Part shown: in pieces, positions 52,801 to 64,000 of the stretch
Layout: each line of letters begins with the position of its first letter
Position numbering within the stretch: position 1 is the stretch's first letter
Origin: Auanema rhodensis
Taxonomy: Eukaryota > Nematoda > Chromadorea > Rhabditida > Rhabditidae
Direction: 5' to 3'
NCBI GenBank assembly: GCA_964057225.1
Contig: OZ059897.1
Coordinates: 22,010,001-22,074,000, forward strand
Length of the DNA stretch: 64,000 nucleotides
The notes under the pieces: model-generated
The model's database searches: none
Seen by the model: the letters and a program-made list of their open reading frames with translations, nothing else
What the model was told of the DNA's origin: nothing
Position numbers and translations under genes: made by a program

Positions 52801-55800
52801 GTGAAAGATAAAGAGATGCGGTTTTCAAAATTAGATTCCCCATGTCCATATTAGTCTAAAAACAAATTTTTATTGATATTGCTTCATGGTAACCTTGACT
52901 TTGAAATTTACGTGAACTTTAATTTATGCTAATTAAATGTACACGTGATGTGCACTTGGTATGTAACTCGCTTCACGTGAAAGATAAAGAGATGCGGTTT
53001 TCAAAATTAGATTCCCCATGTCCATATTAGTCTAAAAACAAGTTTTTATTGATATTGGTTCATGGTAACCATGACTTTGAAATTTACGTGAACTTTAATT
53101 TATGCTAATTAAATGTACACGTGATGTGCACTTGGTATGTAACTCGCTTCACGTGAAAGATAAAGAGATGCGGTTTTCAAAATTAGATTCCCCATGTCCA
53201 TATTAGTCTAAAAACAAATTTTTATTGATATTGCTTCCTGGTAACCATGACTTTGAAATTTACGTGAACTTTAATTTATGCTAATTAAATGTACACGTGA
53301 TGTGCACTTGGTATGTAACTCGCTTCACGTGAAAGATAAAGAGATGCGGTATTTAAAATTAGATTCCCCATGTCCATATTAGTCTAAAAACAAATTTTTA
53401 TTGATATTGCTTCATGGTAACCATGACTTTGAAATTTACGTGAACTTTAATTTATGCTAATTAAATGTACACGTGATGTGCACTTGGTATGTAACTCGCT
53501 TCACGTGAAAGATAAAGAGATGCGGTTTTCAAAATTAGATTCCCCATGTCCATATTAGTCTAAAAACAAATTTTTATTGATATTGGTTCATGGTAACCAT
53601 GACTTTGAAATTTACGTGAACTTTAATTTATGCTAATCAAATGTACACGTGATGTGCACTTGGTATGTAACTCGCTTCACGTGAAAGATAAAGAGATGCG
53701 GTTTTCAAAATTAGATTACCCATGTCCATATTAGTCTAAAAACAAATTTTTATTGATATTGGTGCATGGTAACCATGACTTTGAAATTTACGTGAACTTT
53801 AATTTATGCTAATTAAATGTACACGTGATGTGCACTTGGTATGTAACTCGCTTCACGTGAAAGATAAAGAGATGCGGTTTTCAAAATTAGATTCCCCATG
53901 TCCATATTAGTCTAAAAACAAATTTTTATTGATATTGGTGCATGGTAACCATGACTTTGAAATTTACGTGAACTTTAATTTATGCTAATTAAATGTACAC
54001 GTGATGTGCACTTGGTATGTAACTCGCTTCACGTGAAAGATAAAGAGATGCGGTTTTCAAAATTAGATTACCCATGTCCATATTAGTCTAAAAACAAATT
54101 TTTATTGATATTGGTTCATGGTAACCATGACTTTGAAATTCACGTGAACTTTAATTTATGCTAATTAAATGTACACGTGATGTGCACTTGGTATGTAACT
54201 CGCTTCTCGTGAAAGATAAAGAGATGCGGTTTTCAAAATTAGATCCCCCATGTCCATATTAGTCTAAAAACAAATTTTTATTGATATTGGTGCATGGTAA
54301 CCATGACTTTGAAATTTACGTGAACTTTAATTTATGCTAATTAAATGTACACGTGATGTGCACTTGGTATGTAACTCGCTTCACGTGAAAGATAAAGAGA
54401 TGCGGTTTTCAAAATTAGATTACCCATGTCCATATTAGTCTAAAAACAAATTTTTATTGATATTGGTGCATGGTAACCATGACTTTGAAATTTACGTGAA
54501 CTTTAATTTATGCTAATTAAATATACACGTGATGTGCACTTGGTATGTAACTCGCTTCACGTGAAAGATAAAGAGATGCGGTTTTCAAAATTAGATCCCC
54601 CATGTCCATATTAGTCTAAAAACAAATTTTTATTGATATTGGTGCATGGTAACCATGACTTTGAAATTTACGTGAACTTTAATTTATGCTAATTAAATGT
54701 ACACGTGATGTGCACTTGGTATGTAACTCGCTTCACGTGAAAGATAAAGAGATGCGGTTTTCAAAATTAGATTCCCCATGTCCATATTAGTCTAAAAACA
54801 AATTTTTATTGATATTGCTTCATGGTAACCTTGACTTTGAAATTTACGTGAACTTTAATTTATGCTAATTAAATGTACACGTGATGTGCACTTGGTATGT
54901 AACTCGCTTCACGTGAAAGATAAAGAGATGCGGTTTTCAAAATTAGATTCCCCATGTCCATATTAGTCTAAAAACAAATTTTTATTGATATTGGTTCATG
55001 GTAACCATGACTTTGAAATTTACGTGAACTTTAATTTATGCTAATTAAATGTACACGTGATGTGCACTTGGTATGTAACTCGCTTCACGTGAAAGATAAA
55101 GAGATGCGGTTTTCAAAATTAGATTCCTCATGTCCATATTAGTCTAAAAACAAATTTTTATTGATATTGCTTCATGGTAACCATGACTTTGAAATTTACG
55201 TGAACTTTAATTTATGCTAATTAAATGTACACGTGATGTGCACTTGGTATGTAACTCGCTTCACGTGAAAGATAAAGAGATGCGGTTTTCAAAATTAGAT
55301 TCCCCATGTCCATATTAGTCTAAAAACAAATTTTTATTGATATTGCTTCCTGGTAACCATGACTTTGAAATTTACGTGAACTTTAATTTATGCTAATTAA
55401 ATGTACACGTGATGTGCACTTGGTATGTAACTCGCTTCACGTGAAAGATAAAGAGATGCGGTATTTAAAATTAGATTCCCCATGTCCATATTAGTCTAAA
55501 AACAAATTTTTATTGATATTGCTTCATGGTAACCATGACTTTGAAATTTACGTGAACTTTAATTTATGCTAATTAAATGTACACGTGATGTGCACTTGGT
55601 ATGTAACTCGCTTCACGTGAAAGATAAAGAGATGCGGTTTTCAAAATTAGATTCCCCATGTCCATATTAGTCTAAAAACAAATTTTTATTGATATTGCTT
55701 CATGGTAACCATGACTTTGAAATTTACGTGAACTTTAATTTATGCTAATTAAATGTACACGTGATGTGCACTTGGTATGTAACTCGCTTCACGTGAAAGA

Positions 55801-56848
55801 TAAAGAGATGCGGTTGTCAAAATTAGATTCCCCATGTCCATATTAGTCTAAAAACAAATTTTTATTGATATTGGTTCATGGTAACCATGACTTTGAAATT
55901 TACGTGAACTTTAATTTATGCTAATTAAATGTACACGTGATGTGCACTTGGTATGTAACTCGCTTCACGTGAAAGATAAAGAGATGCGGTTTTCAAAATT
56001 AGATTCCCCATGTCCATATTAGTCTAAAAACAAATTTTTATTGATATTGGTGCATGGTAACCATGACTTTGAAATTTACGTGAACTTTAATTTATGCTTA
56101 TTAAATGTACACGTGATGTGCACTTGGTATGTAACTCGCTTCACGTGAAAGATAAAGAGATGCGGTTTTCAAAATTAGATTCCCCATGTCCATATTAGTC
56201 TAAAAACAAATTTTTATTGATATTGGTGCATGGTAACCATGACTTTGAAATTTACGTGAACTTTAATTTATGCTAATTAAATGTACACGTGATGTGCACT
56301 TGGTATGTAACTCGCTTCACGTGAAAGATAAAGAGATGCGGTTTTCAAAATTAGATTGCCCATGTCCATATTAGTCTAAAAACAAATTTTTATTGATATT
56401 GGTTCATGGTAACCATGACTTTGAAATTTACGTGAACTTTAATTTATGCTAATTAAATGTACACGTGATGTGCACATGGTATGTAACTCGCTTCACGTGA
56501 AAGATAAAGAGATGCGGTTTTCGAAATTAGATTCCCCATGTCCATATTAGTCTAAAAACAAATTTTTATTGATATTGCTTCATGGTAACCATGACTTTGA
56601 AATTTACGTGAACTTTAATTTATGCTAATTAAATGTACACGTGATGTGCACATGGTATGTAACTCGCTTCACGTGAAAGATAAAGAGATGCGGTTTTCAA
56701 AATTAGATTCCCCATGTCCATATTAGTCTAAAAACAAATTTTTATTGATATTGCTTCATGGTAACCATGACTTTGAAATTTACGTGAACTTTAATTTATG
56801 CTAATTAAATGTACACGTGATGTGCACTTGGTATGTAACTCGCTTCAC
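52801..56848 (+). repeat. 23-monomer duplicate of 45409-49456 (4048 bp)
   Basis: All 23 monomers match 45409-49456 at an offset of 7392 bp (42 monomers): ACAAGTTT (53042), AATCAAAT (53638), GAAATTCACG with CTTCTCGTG (54141, 54207), AAATATAC (54523), GATTCCTC (55127), A131T (56099), GATTGCCC (56358) and the GTGCACATGG pair. It joins the second half of the 22-mer to a full 14-mer, so it was copied after those two were already adjacent. A private GGTTGTC lies near 55816. Confidence 0.88.
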
Positions 56849-57728
56849 GTGAAAGATAAAGAGATGCGGTTTTCAAAATTAGATTCCCCATGTCCATATT
56901 AGTCTAAAAACAAATTTTTATTGATATTGGTGCATGGTAACCATGACTTTGAAATTTACGTGAACTTTAATTTATGCTAATTAAATGTACACGTGATGTG
57001 CACTTGGTATGTAACTCGCTTCACGTGAAAGATAAAGAGATGCGGTTTTCAAAATTAGATTCCCCATGTCCATATTAGTCTAAAAACAAATTTTTATTGA
57101 TATTGGTGCATGGTAACCATGACTTTGAAATTTACGTGAACTTTAATTTATGCTAATTAAATGTACACGTGATGTGCACTTGGTATGTAACTCGCTTCAC
57201 GTGAAAGATAAAGAGATGCGGTTTTCAAAATTAGATTGCCCATGTCCATATTAGTCTAAAAACAAATTTTTATTGATATTGGTTCATGGTAACCATGACT
57301 TTGAAATTTACGTGAACTTTAATTTATGCTAATTAAATGTACACGTGATGTGCACATGGTATGTAACTCGCTTCACGTGAAAGATAAAGAGATGCGGTTT
57401 TCGAAATTAGATTCCCCATGTCCATATTAGTCTAAAAACAAATTTTTATTGATATTGCTTCATGGTAACCATGACTTTGAAATTTACGTGAACTTTAATT
57501 TATGCTAATTAAATGTACACGTGATGTGCACATGGTATGTAACTCGCTTCACGTGAAAGATAAAGAGATGCGGTTTTCAAAATTAGATTCCCCATGTCCA
57601 TATTAGTCTAAAAACAAATTTTTATTGATATTGCTTCATGGTAACCATGACTTTGAAATTTACGTGAACTTTAATTTATGCTAATTAAATGTACACGTGA
57701 TGTGCACTTGGTATGTAACTCGCTTCAC
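55969..57728 (+). repeat. 5-mer cassette, two tandem copies (880 bp)
   Basis: Copies are 55969-56848 and 56849-57728, each G, G, T with GATTGCCC and GTGCACATGG, C with TTCGAAATT and GTGCACATGG, then plain C. The first copy's opening monomer has A131T and the second's does not. The first copy is the tail of the 4048 bp duplicate. Confidence 0.82.
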
Positions 57729-59136
57729 GTGAAAGATAAAGAGATGCGGTTTTCAAAATTAGATTCCCCATGTCCATATTAGTCTAAAAACAAATTTTTA
57801 TTGATATTGGTGCATGGTAACCATGACTTTGAAATTTACGTGAACTTTAATTTATGCTAATTAAATGTACACGTGATGTGCACTTGGTATGTAACTCGCT
57901 TCACGTGAAAGATAAAGAGATGCGGTTTTCAAAATTAGATTCCCCATGTCCATATTAGTCTAAAAACAAATTTTTATTGATATTGGTGCATGGTAACCAT
58001 GACTTTGAAATTTACGTGAACTTTAATTTATGCTAATTAAATGTACACGTGATGTGCACTTGGTATGTAACTCGCTTCACGTGAAAGATAAAGAGATGCG
58101 GTATTTAAAATTAGATTCCCCATGTCCATATTAGTCTAAAAACAAATTTTTATTGATATTGGTTCATGGTAACCATGACTTTGAAATTTACGTGAACTTT
58201 AATTTATGCTAATTAAATGTACACGTGATGTGCACTTGGTATGTAACTCGCTTCACGTGAAAGATAAAGAGATGCGGTTTTCAAAATTAGATTCCCCATG
58301 TCCATATTAGTCTAAAAACAAATTTTTATTGATATTGGTGCATGGTAACCATGACTTTGAAATTTACGTGAACTTTAATTTATGCTTATTAAATGTACAC
58401 GTGATGTGCACTTGGTATGTAACTCGCTTCACGTGAAAGATAAAGAGATGCGGTTTTCAAAATTAGATTCCCCATGTCCATATTAGTCTAAAAACAAATT
58501 TTTATTGATATTGGTGCATGGTAACCATGACTTTGAAATTTACGTGAACTTTAATTTATGCTAATTAAATGTACACGTGATGTGCACTTGGTATGTAACT
58601 CGCTTCACGTGAAAGATAAAGAGATGCGGTTTTCAAAATTAGATTGCCCATGTCCATATTAGTCTAAAAACAAATTTTTATTGATATTGGTTCATGGTAA
58701 CCATGACTTTGAAATTTACGTGAACTTTAATTTATGCTAATTAAATGTACACGTGATGTGCACATGGTATGTAACTCGCTTCACGTGAAAGATAAAGAGA
58801 TGCGGTTTTCGAAATTAGATTCCCCATGTCCATATTAGTCTAAAAACAAATTTTTATTGATATTGCTTCATGGTAACCATGACTTTGAAATTTACGTGAA
58901 CTTTAATTTATGCTAATTAAATGTACACGTGATGTGCACATGGTATGTAACTCGCTTCACGTGAAAGATAAAGAGATGCGGTTTTCAAAATTAGATTCCC
59001 CATGTCCATATTAGTCTAAAAACAAATTTTTATTGATATTGCTTCATGGTAACCATGACTTTGAAATTTACGTGAACTTTAATTTATGCTAATTAAATGT
59101 ACACGTGATGTGCACTTGGTATGTAACTCGCTTCAC
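57729..59136 (+). repeat. 8-monomer unit ending in the same cassette
   Basis: The order is G, G, T with GGTATTTAAAA, then the five-monomer cassette again (A131T at 58387, GATTGCCC near 58646, GTGCACATGG near 58764 and 58940). Its first five monomers match 51921-52800. This is the fifth and last full occurrence of the GATTGCCC cassette. Confidence 0.78.
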
Positions 59137-61072
59137 GTGAAAGATAAAGAGATGCGGTTTTCAAAATTAGATTCCCCATGTCCATATTAGTCTAAAAACA
59201 AATTTTTATTGATATTGGTTCATGGTAACCATGACTTTGAAATTTACGTGAACTTTAATTTATGCTAATTAAATGTACACGTGATGTGCACTTGGTATGT
59301 AACTCGCTTCACGTGAAAGATAAAGAGATGCGGTTTTCAAAATTAGATTCCCCATGTCCATATTAGTCTAAAAACAAATTTTTATTGATATTGGTGCATG
59401 GTAACCATGACTTTGAAATTTACGTGAACTTTAATTTATGCTAATTAAATGTACACGTGATGTGCACTTGGTATGTAACTCGCTTCACGTGAAAGATAAA
59501 GAGATGCGGTTTTCAAAATTAGATTCCCCATGTCCATATTAGTCTAAAAACAAATTTTTATTGATATTGGTGCATGGTAACCATGACTTTGAAATTTACG
59601 TGAACTTTAATTTATGCTAATTAAATGTACACGTGATGTGCACTTGGTATGTAACTCGCTTCACGTGAAAGATAAAGAGATGCGGTTTTCAAAAATAGAT
59701 TCCCCATGTCCATATTAGTCTAAAAACAAATTTTTATTGATATTGGTTCATGGTAACCATGACTTTGAAATTTACGTGAACTTTAATTTATGCTAATTAA
59801 ATGTACACGTGATGTGCACATGGTATGTAACTCGCTTCACGTGAAAGATAAAGAGATGCGGTTTTCGAAATTAGATTCCCCATGTCCATATTAGTCTAAA
59901 AACAAATTTTTATTGATATTGCTTCATGGTAACCATGACTTTGAAATTTACGTGAACTTTAATTTATGCTAATTAAATGTACACGTGATGTGCACATGGT
60001 ATGTAACTCGCTTCACGTGAAAGATAAAGAGATGCGGTTTTCAAAATTAGATTCCCCATGTCCATATTAGTCTAAAAACAAATTTTTATTGATATTGGTT
60101 CATGGTAACCATGACTTTGAAATTTACGTGAACTTTAATTTATGCTAATTAAATGTACACGTGATGTGCACTTGGTATGTAACTCGCTTCACGTGAAAGA
60201 TAAAGAGATGCGGTTTTCAAAATTAGATTCCCCATGTCCATATTAGTCTAAAAACAAATTTTTATTGATATTGCTTCATGGTAACCATGACTTTGAAATT
60301 TACGTGAACTTTAATTTATGCTAATTAAATGTACACGTGATGTGCACTTGGTATGTAACTCGCTTCACGTGAAAGATAAAGAGATGCGGTTTTCAAAATT
60401 AGATTCCCCATGTCCATATTAGTCTAAAAACAAATTTTTATTGATATTGGTTCATGGTAACCATGACTTTGAAATTTACGTGAACTTTAATTTATGCTAA
60501 TTAAATGTACACGTGATGTGCACTTGGTATGTAACTCGCTTCACGTGAAAGATAAAGAGATGCGGTTTTCAAAATTAGATTCCCCATGTCCATATTAGTC
60601 TAAAAACAAATTTTTATTGATATTGGTTCATGGTAACCATGACTTTGAAATTTACGTGAACTTTAATTTATGCTAATTAAATGTACACGTGATGTGCACT
60701 TGGTATGTAACTCGCTTCACGTGAAAGATAAAGAGATGCGGTTTTCAAAATTAGATTCCCCATGTCCATATTAGTCTAAAAACAAATTTTTATTGATATT
60801 GGTTCATGGTAACCATGACTTTGAAATTTACGTGAACTTTAATTTATGCTAATTAAATGTACACGTGATGTGCACTTGGTATGTAACTCGCTTCACGTGA
60901 AAGATAAAGAGATGCGGTTTTCAAAATTAGATTCCCCATGTCCATATTAGTCTAAAAACAAATTTTTATTGATATTGGTTCATGGTAACCATGACTTTGA
61001 AATTTACGTGAACTTTAATTTATGCTAATTAAATGTACACGTGATGTGCACTTGGTATGTAACTCGCTTCAC
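59137..61072 (+). repeat. transition: decayed cassette, then class T run
   Basis: It opens T, G, G, T, C. The T and C carry GTGCACATGG near 59820 and 59996 and TTCGAAATT near 59866, but GATTGCCC is missing, so this is a partial cassette. From about 60449 on, seven class T monomers in a row (through 61505) carry few markers. Confidence 0.65.
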
Positions 61073-63888
61073 GTGAAAGATAAAGAGATGCGGTTTTCAA
61101 AATTAGATTCCCCATGTCCATATTAGTCTAAAAACAAATTTTTATTGATATTGGTTCATGGTAACCATGACTTTGAAATTTACGTGAACTTTAATTTATG
61201 CTAATTAAATGTACACGTGATGTGCACTTGGTATGTAACTCGCTTCACGTGAAAGATGAAGAGATGCGGTTTTCAAAATTAGATTCCCCATGTCCATATT
61301 AGTCTAAAAACAAATTTTTATTGATATTGGTTCATGGTAACCATGACTTTGAAATTTACGTGAACTTTAATTTATGCTAATTAAATGTACACGTGATGTG
61401 CACTTGGTATGTAACTCGCTTCACGTGAAAGATAAAGAGATTCGGTTTTCAAAATTAGATCCCCCATGTCCATATTAGTCTAAAAACAAATTTTTATTGA
61501 TATTGGTTCATGGTAACCATGACTTTGAATTTTACGTGAACTTTAATTTATGCTAATTAAATGTACACGTGATGTGCACTTGGTATGTAACTCGCTTCAC
61601 GTGAAAGATAAAGAGATGCGGTTTTCAAAATTAGATTCCCCATGTCCACATTAGTCTAAAAACAAATTTTTATTGATATTGGTGCATGGTAACCATGACT
61701 TTGAAATTTACGTGAACTTTAATTTATGCTAATTAAATGTACACGTGATGTGCACTTGGTATGTAACTCGCTTCACGTGAAAGATAAAGAGATGCGGTTT
61801 TCAAAATTAGATTCCCCATGTCCATATTAGTCTAAAAACAAATTTTTATTGATATTGCTTCATGGTAACCATGACTTTGAAATTTACGTGAACTTTAATT
61901 TATGCTAATTAAATGTACACGTGATGTGCACTTGGTATGTAACTCGCTTCACGTGAAAGATAAAGAGATGCGGTTTTCAAAATTAGATTCCCCATGTCCA
62001 TATTAGTCTAAAAACAAATTTTTATTGATATTGGTGCATGGTAACCATGACTTTGAAATTTACGTGAACTTTAATTTATGCTAATTAAATGTACACGTGA
62101 TGTGCACTTGGTATGTAACTCGCTTCACGTGAAAGATAAAGAGATGCGGTTTTCAAAATTAGATTCCCCTTGACCATATTAGTCTAAAAACAAATTTTTA
62201 TTGATATTGGTTCATGGTAACCATGACTTTGAATTTTACGTGAACTTTAATTTATGCTAATTAAATGTACACGTGATGTGCACTTGGTATGTAACTCGCT
62301 TCACGTGAAAGATAAAGAGATGCGGTTTTCAAAATTAGATTCCCCATGTCCATATTAGTCTAAAAACAAATTTTTATTGATATTGGTTCATGGTAACCAT
62401 GACTTTGAAATTTACGTGAACTTTAATTTATGCTAATTAAATGTACATGTGATGTGCACTTGGTATGCAACTCGCTTCACGTGAAAGATAAAGAGATGCG
62501 GTTTTCAAAATTAGATTCCCCATGTCCATATTAGTCTAAAAACAAATTTTTATTGATATTGCTTCATGGTAACCATGACTTTGAAATATACGTGAACTTT
62601 AATTTATGCTAATTAAATGTACACGTGATGTGCACTTGGTATGTAACTCGCTTCACGTGAAAGATAAAGAGATGCGGTTTTCAAAATTAGATTCCCCATG
62701 TCCATATTAGTTTAAAAACAAATTTTTATTGATATTGGTTCATGGTAACCATGACTTTGAAATTTACGTGAACTTTAATTTATGCTAATTAAATGTACAC
62801 GTGATGTGCACTTGGTATGTAACTCGCTTCACGTGAAAGATAAAGAGATGCGGTTTTCAAAATTAGATTCCCCATGTCCATATTAGTCTAAAAACAAATT
62901 TTTATTAATATTGGTTCATGGTAACCATGACTTTGAAATTTACGTGAACTTTAATTTATGCTAATTAAATGTACACGTGATGTGCACTTGGTATGTAACT
63001 CGCTTCACGTGAAAGATAAAGAGATGCGGTTTTCAAAATTAGATTCCCCATGTCCATATTAGTCTAAAAACAAATTTTTATTGATATTGCTTCATGGTAA
63101 CCATGACTTTGAAATTTACGTGAACTTTAATTTATGCTAATTAAATGTACACGTGATGTGCACTTGGTATGTAACTCGCTTCACGTGAAAGATAAAGAGA
63201 TGCGGTTTTCAAAATTAGATTCCCCATGTCCATATTAGTCTAAAAACAAATTTTTATTGATATTGGTGCATGGTAACCATGACTTTGAAATTTACGTGAA
63301 CTTTAATTTATGCTAATTAAATGTACACGTGATGTGCACTTGGTATGTAACTCGCTTCACGTGAAAGATAAAGAGATGCGGTTTTCAAAATTAGATTCCC
63401 CATGTCCATATTAGTCTAAAAACAAATTTTTATTGATATTGCTTCATGGTAACCATGACTTTGAAATTTACGTGAACTTTAATTTATGCTAATTAAATGT
63501 ACACGTGATGTGCACATGGTATGTAACTCGCTTCACGTGAAAGATAAAGAGATGCGGTTTTCAAAATTAGATTCCCCATGTCCATATTAGTCTAAAAACA
63601 AATTTTTATTGATATTGCTTCATGGTAACCATGACTTTGAAATTTACGTGAACTTTAATTTATGCTAATTAAATGTACACGTGATGTGCACTTGGTATGT
63701 AACTCGCTTCACGTGAAAGATAAAGAGATGCGGTTTTCAAAATTAGATTCCCCATGTCCATATTAGTCTAAAAACAAATTTTTATTGATATTGGTGCATG
63801 GTAACCATGACTTTGAAATTTACGTGAACTTTAATTTATGCTAATTAAATGTACACGTGATGTGCACTTGGTATGTAACTCGCTTCAC
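61073..63888 (+). repeat. right-hand monomers rich in private changes
   Basis: Sixteen monomers with many substitutions, most seen only here: A10G (61258, also at 3353), G18T (61442), T49C (61649), two changes at 62170 and 62173, ACATGTG (62448), ATGCAAC (62468), GAAATATA (62588), AGTTTAAA (62712) and TTATTAATA (62907). A106T appears at 61530 and 62234 without its usual CCTTATTAG neighbour. No HOR period was recognised. Confidence 0.7.
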
Positions 63889-64000
63889 GTGAAAGATAAA
63901 GAGATGCGGTTTTCAAAATTAGATTCCCCATGTCCATATTAGTCTAAAAACAAATTTTTATTGATATTGGTGCATGGTAACCATGACTTTGAAATTTACG
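63889..64000 (+). repeat. partial last monomer (112 bp), cut by the window end
   Basis: Phases 1-112 of a class G monomer. It ends in GAAATTTACG at the window edge, in register with the rest, so the array continues beyond. Confidence 0.95.

Larger units (their letters stand above)
1..64000. repeat. 176 bp satellite array, 363.6 tandem monomers
   Basis: A single satellite fills the window. GTGAAAGATA (one base changed at 15841) recurs in exact register at 1, 177, 353, 2641, 5281, 7921, 10561, 15841, 21121, 31681, 42241, 52801 and 63361, all of the form 1+176n. All monomers have the same orientation. Variation is by scattered substitutions, usually a few per monomer, and no insertion or deletion was seen. 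The first monomer is about 32% G+C by hand count. Homogeneity, length and absence of interruptions fit a centromeric or pericentromeric satellite of a eukaryote, most likely a plant. That functional placement is inference. The array runs off both ends of the window, so its true size is unknown. Confidence 0.98.

Noticed and set aside
1-64000. CRISPR array or other repeat-spacer system
   Set aside because: The full 176 bp period is conserved, there are no variable spacers, and the unit is far longer than a CRISPR repeat.
1-64000. CENP-B box
   Set aside because: The consensus needs TTCG and a CGGG-type end at fixed spacing. The monomer has no CGGG. TTCG arises only in TTCGAAATT variants without the rest.
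1-64000. Bacterial, phage or plasmid origin with iterons
   Set aside because: No genes flank the repeats, and 363 uniform 176 bp units far exceed any iteron array. Higher-order repeats are characteristic of eukaryotic satellites.
1-64000. Telomere, rDNA spacer or tRNA cluster
   Set aside because: No TTTAGGG/TTAGGG-type runs, no recognisable rRNA segments, and no A/B box or cloverleaf recognised in the monomer.

Overview
The whole 64 kb window is one uninterrupted head-to-tail tandem satellite array. The monomer is 176 bp, about 68% A+T, and it repeats without a phase slip. Position 1 starts a monomer (GTGAAAGATA...) and the same phase recurs at every checked multiple of 176 up to 63361. The window therefore holds 363 full monomers plus a final 112 bp partial one. 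I found no credible gene, RNA gene, transposon, rDNA, telomere repeat or unique spacer. Neighbouring monomers differ only by sparse substitutions, and I saw no indel. Below, 'phase n' is the position inside the monomer, with phase 1 at base 1 of the window.

This is a eukaryotic genome. Array size, homogeneity, nucleosome-scale unit and higher-order structure are typical of a centromeric or pericentromeric satellite. A plant is my best guess. On the minus strand two short segments, about 91 bp apart, resemble segments I remember at a similar spacing in the roughly 178 bp Arabidopsis centromere repeat, so Brassicaceae is a tentative suggestion. It rests on memory and needs a database search. 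Centromere function cannot be shown from sequence alone.

The information in the window lies in the order of monomer variants. The most useful marker is phases 81-84: class G (GGTG), class T (GGTT) and class C (GCTT). Other markers include C38A, C38G, T37C, T127C, T156A, A86C, A95T, T23A/C26T, A131T, T134C and G139A. They show a mosaic of nested higher-order repeats (HORs). From left to right: a dimeric (352 bp) alternation at 353-2640; a 5-mer (880 bp) tandem at 8977-10736; a 7-monomer block repeated at a 10-monomer offset inside 12849-15840; a 7-monomer block shared between 5985-7216 and 20945-22176; a large 24/26-monomer duplication (22177-26752 and 27457-31680); a stretch built around a recurring three-monomer module (31.6-40 kb); a 22-mer (3872 bp) tandem at 39777-47344; a 14-mer (2464 bp) tandem at 46993-51920; a 23-monomer (4048 bp) copy at 52801-56848 of 45409-49456; and a 5-mer cassette amplified at 55969-59136. 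Past about 61 kb private substitutions become more frequent and the HOR pattern fades.

The monomer carries four short dyad symmetries and three ACGTGA boxes spaced 32-33 bp apart. One box contains an exact match to the yeast CDEI/Cbf1 consensus. I found no hidden gene system. The notable content is the array architecture, the strict length constancy and the dyad-rich monomer.
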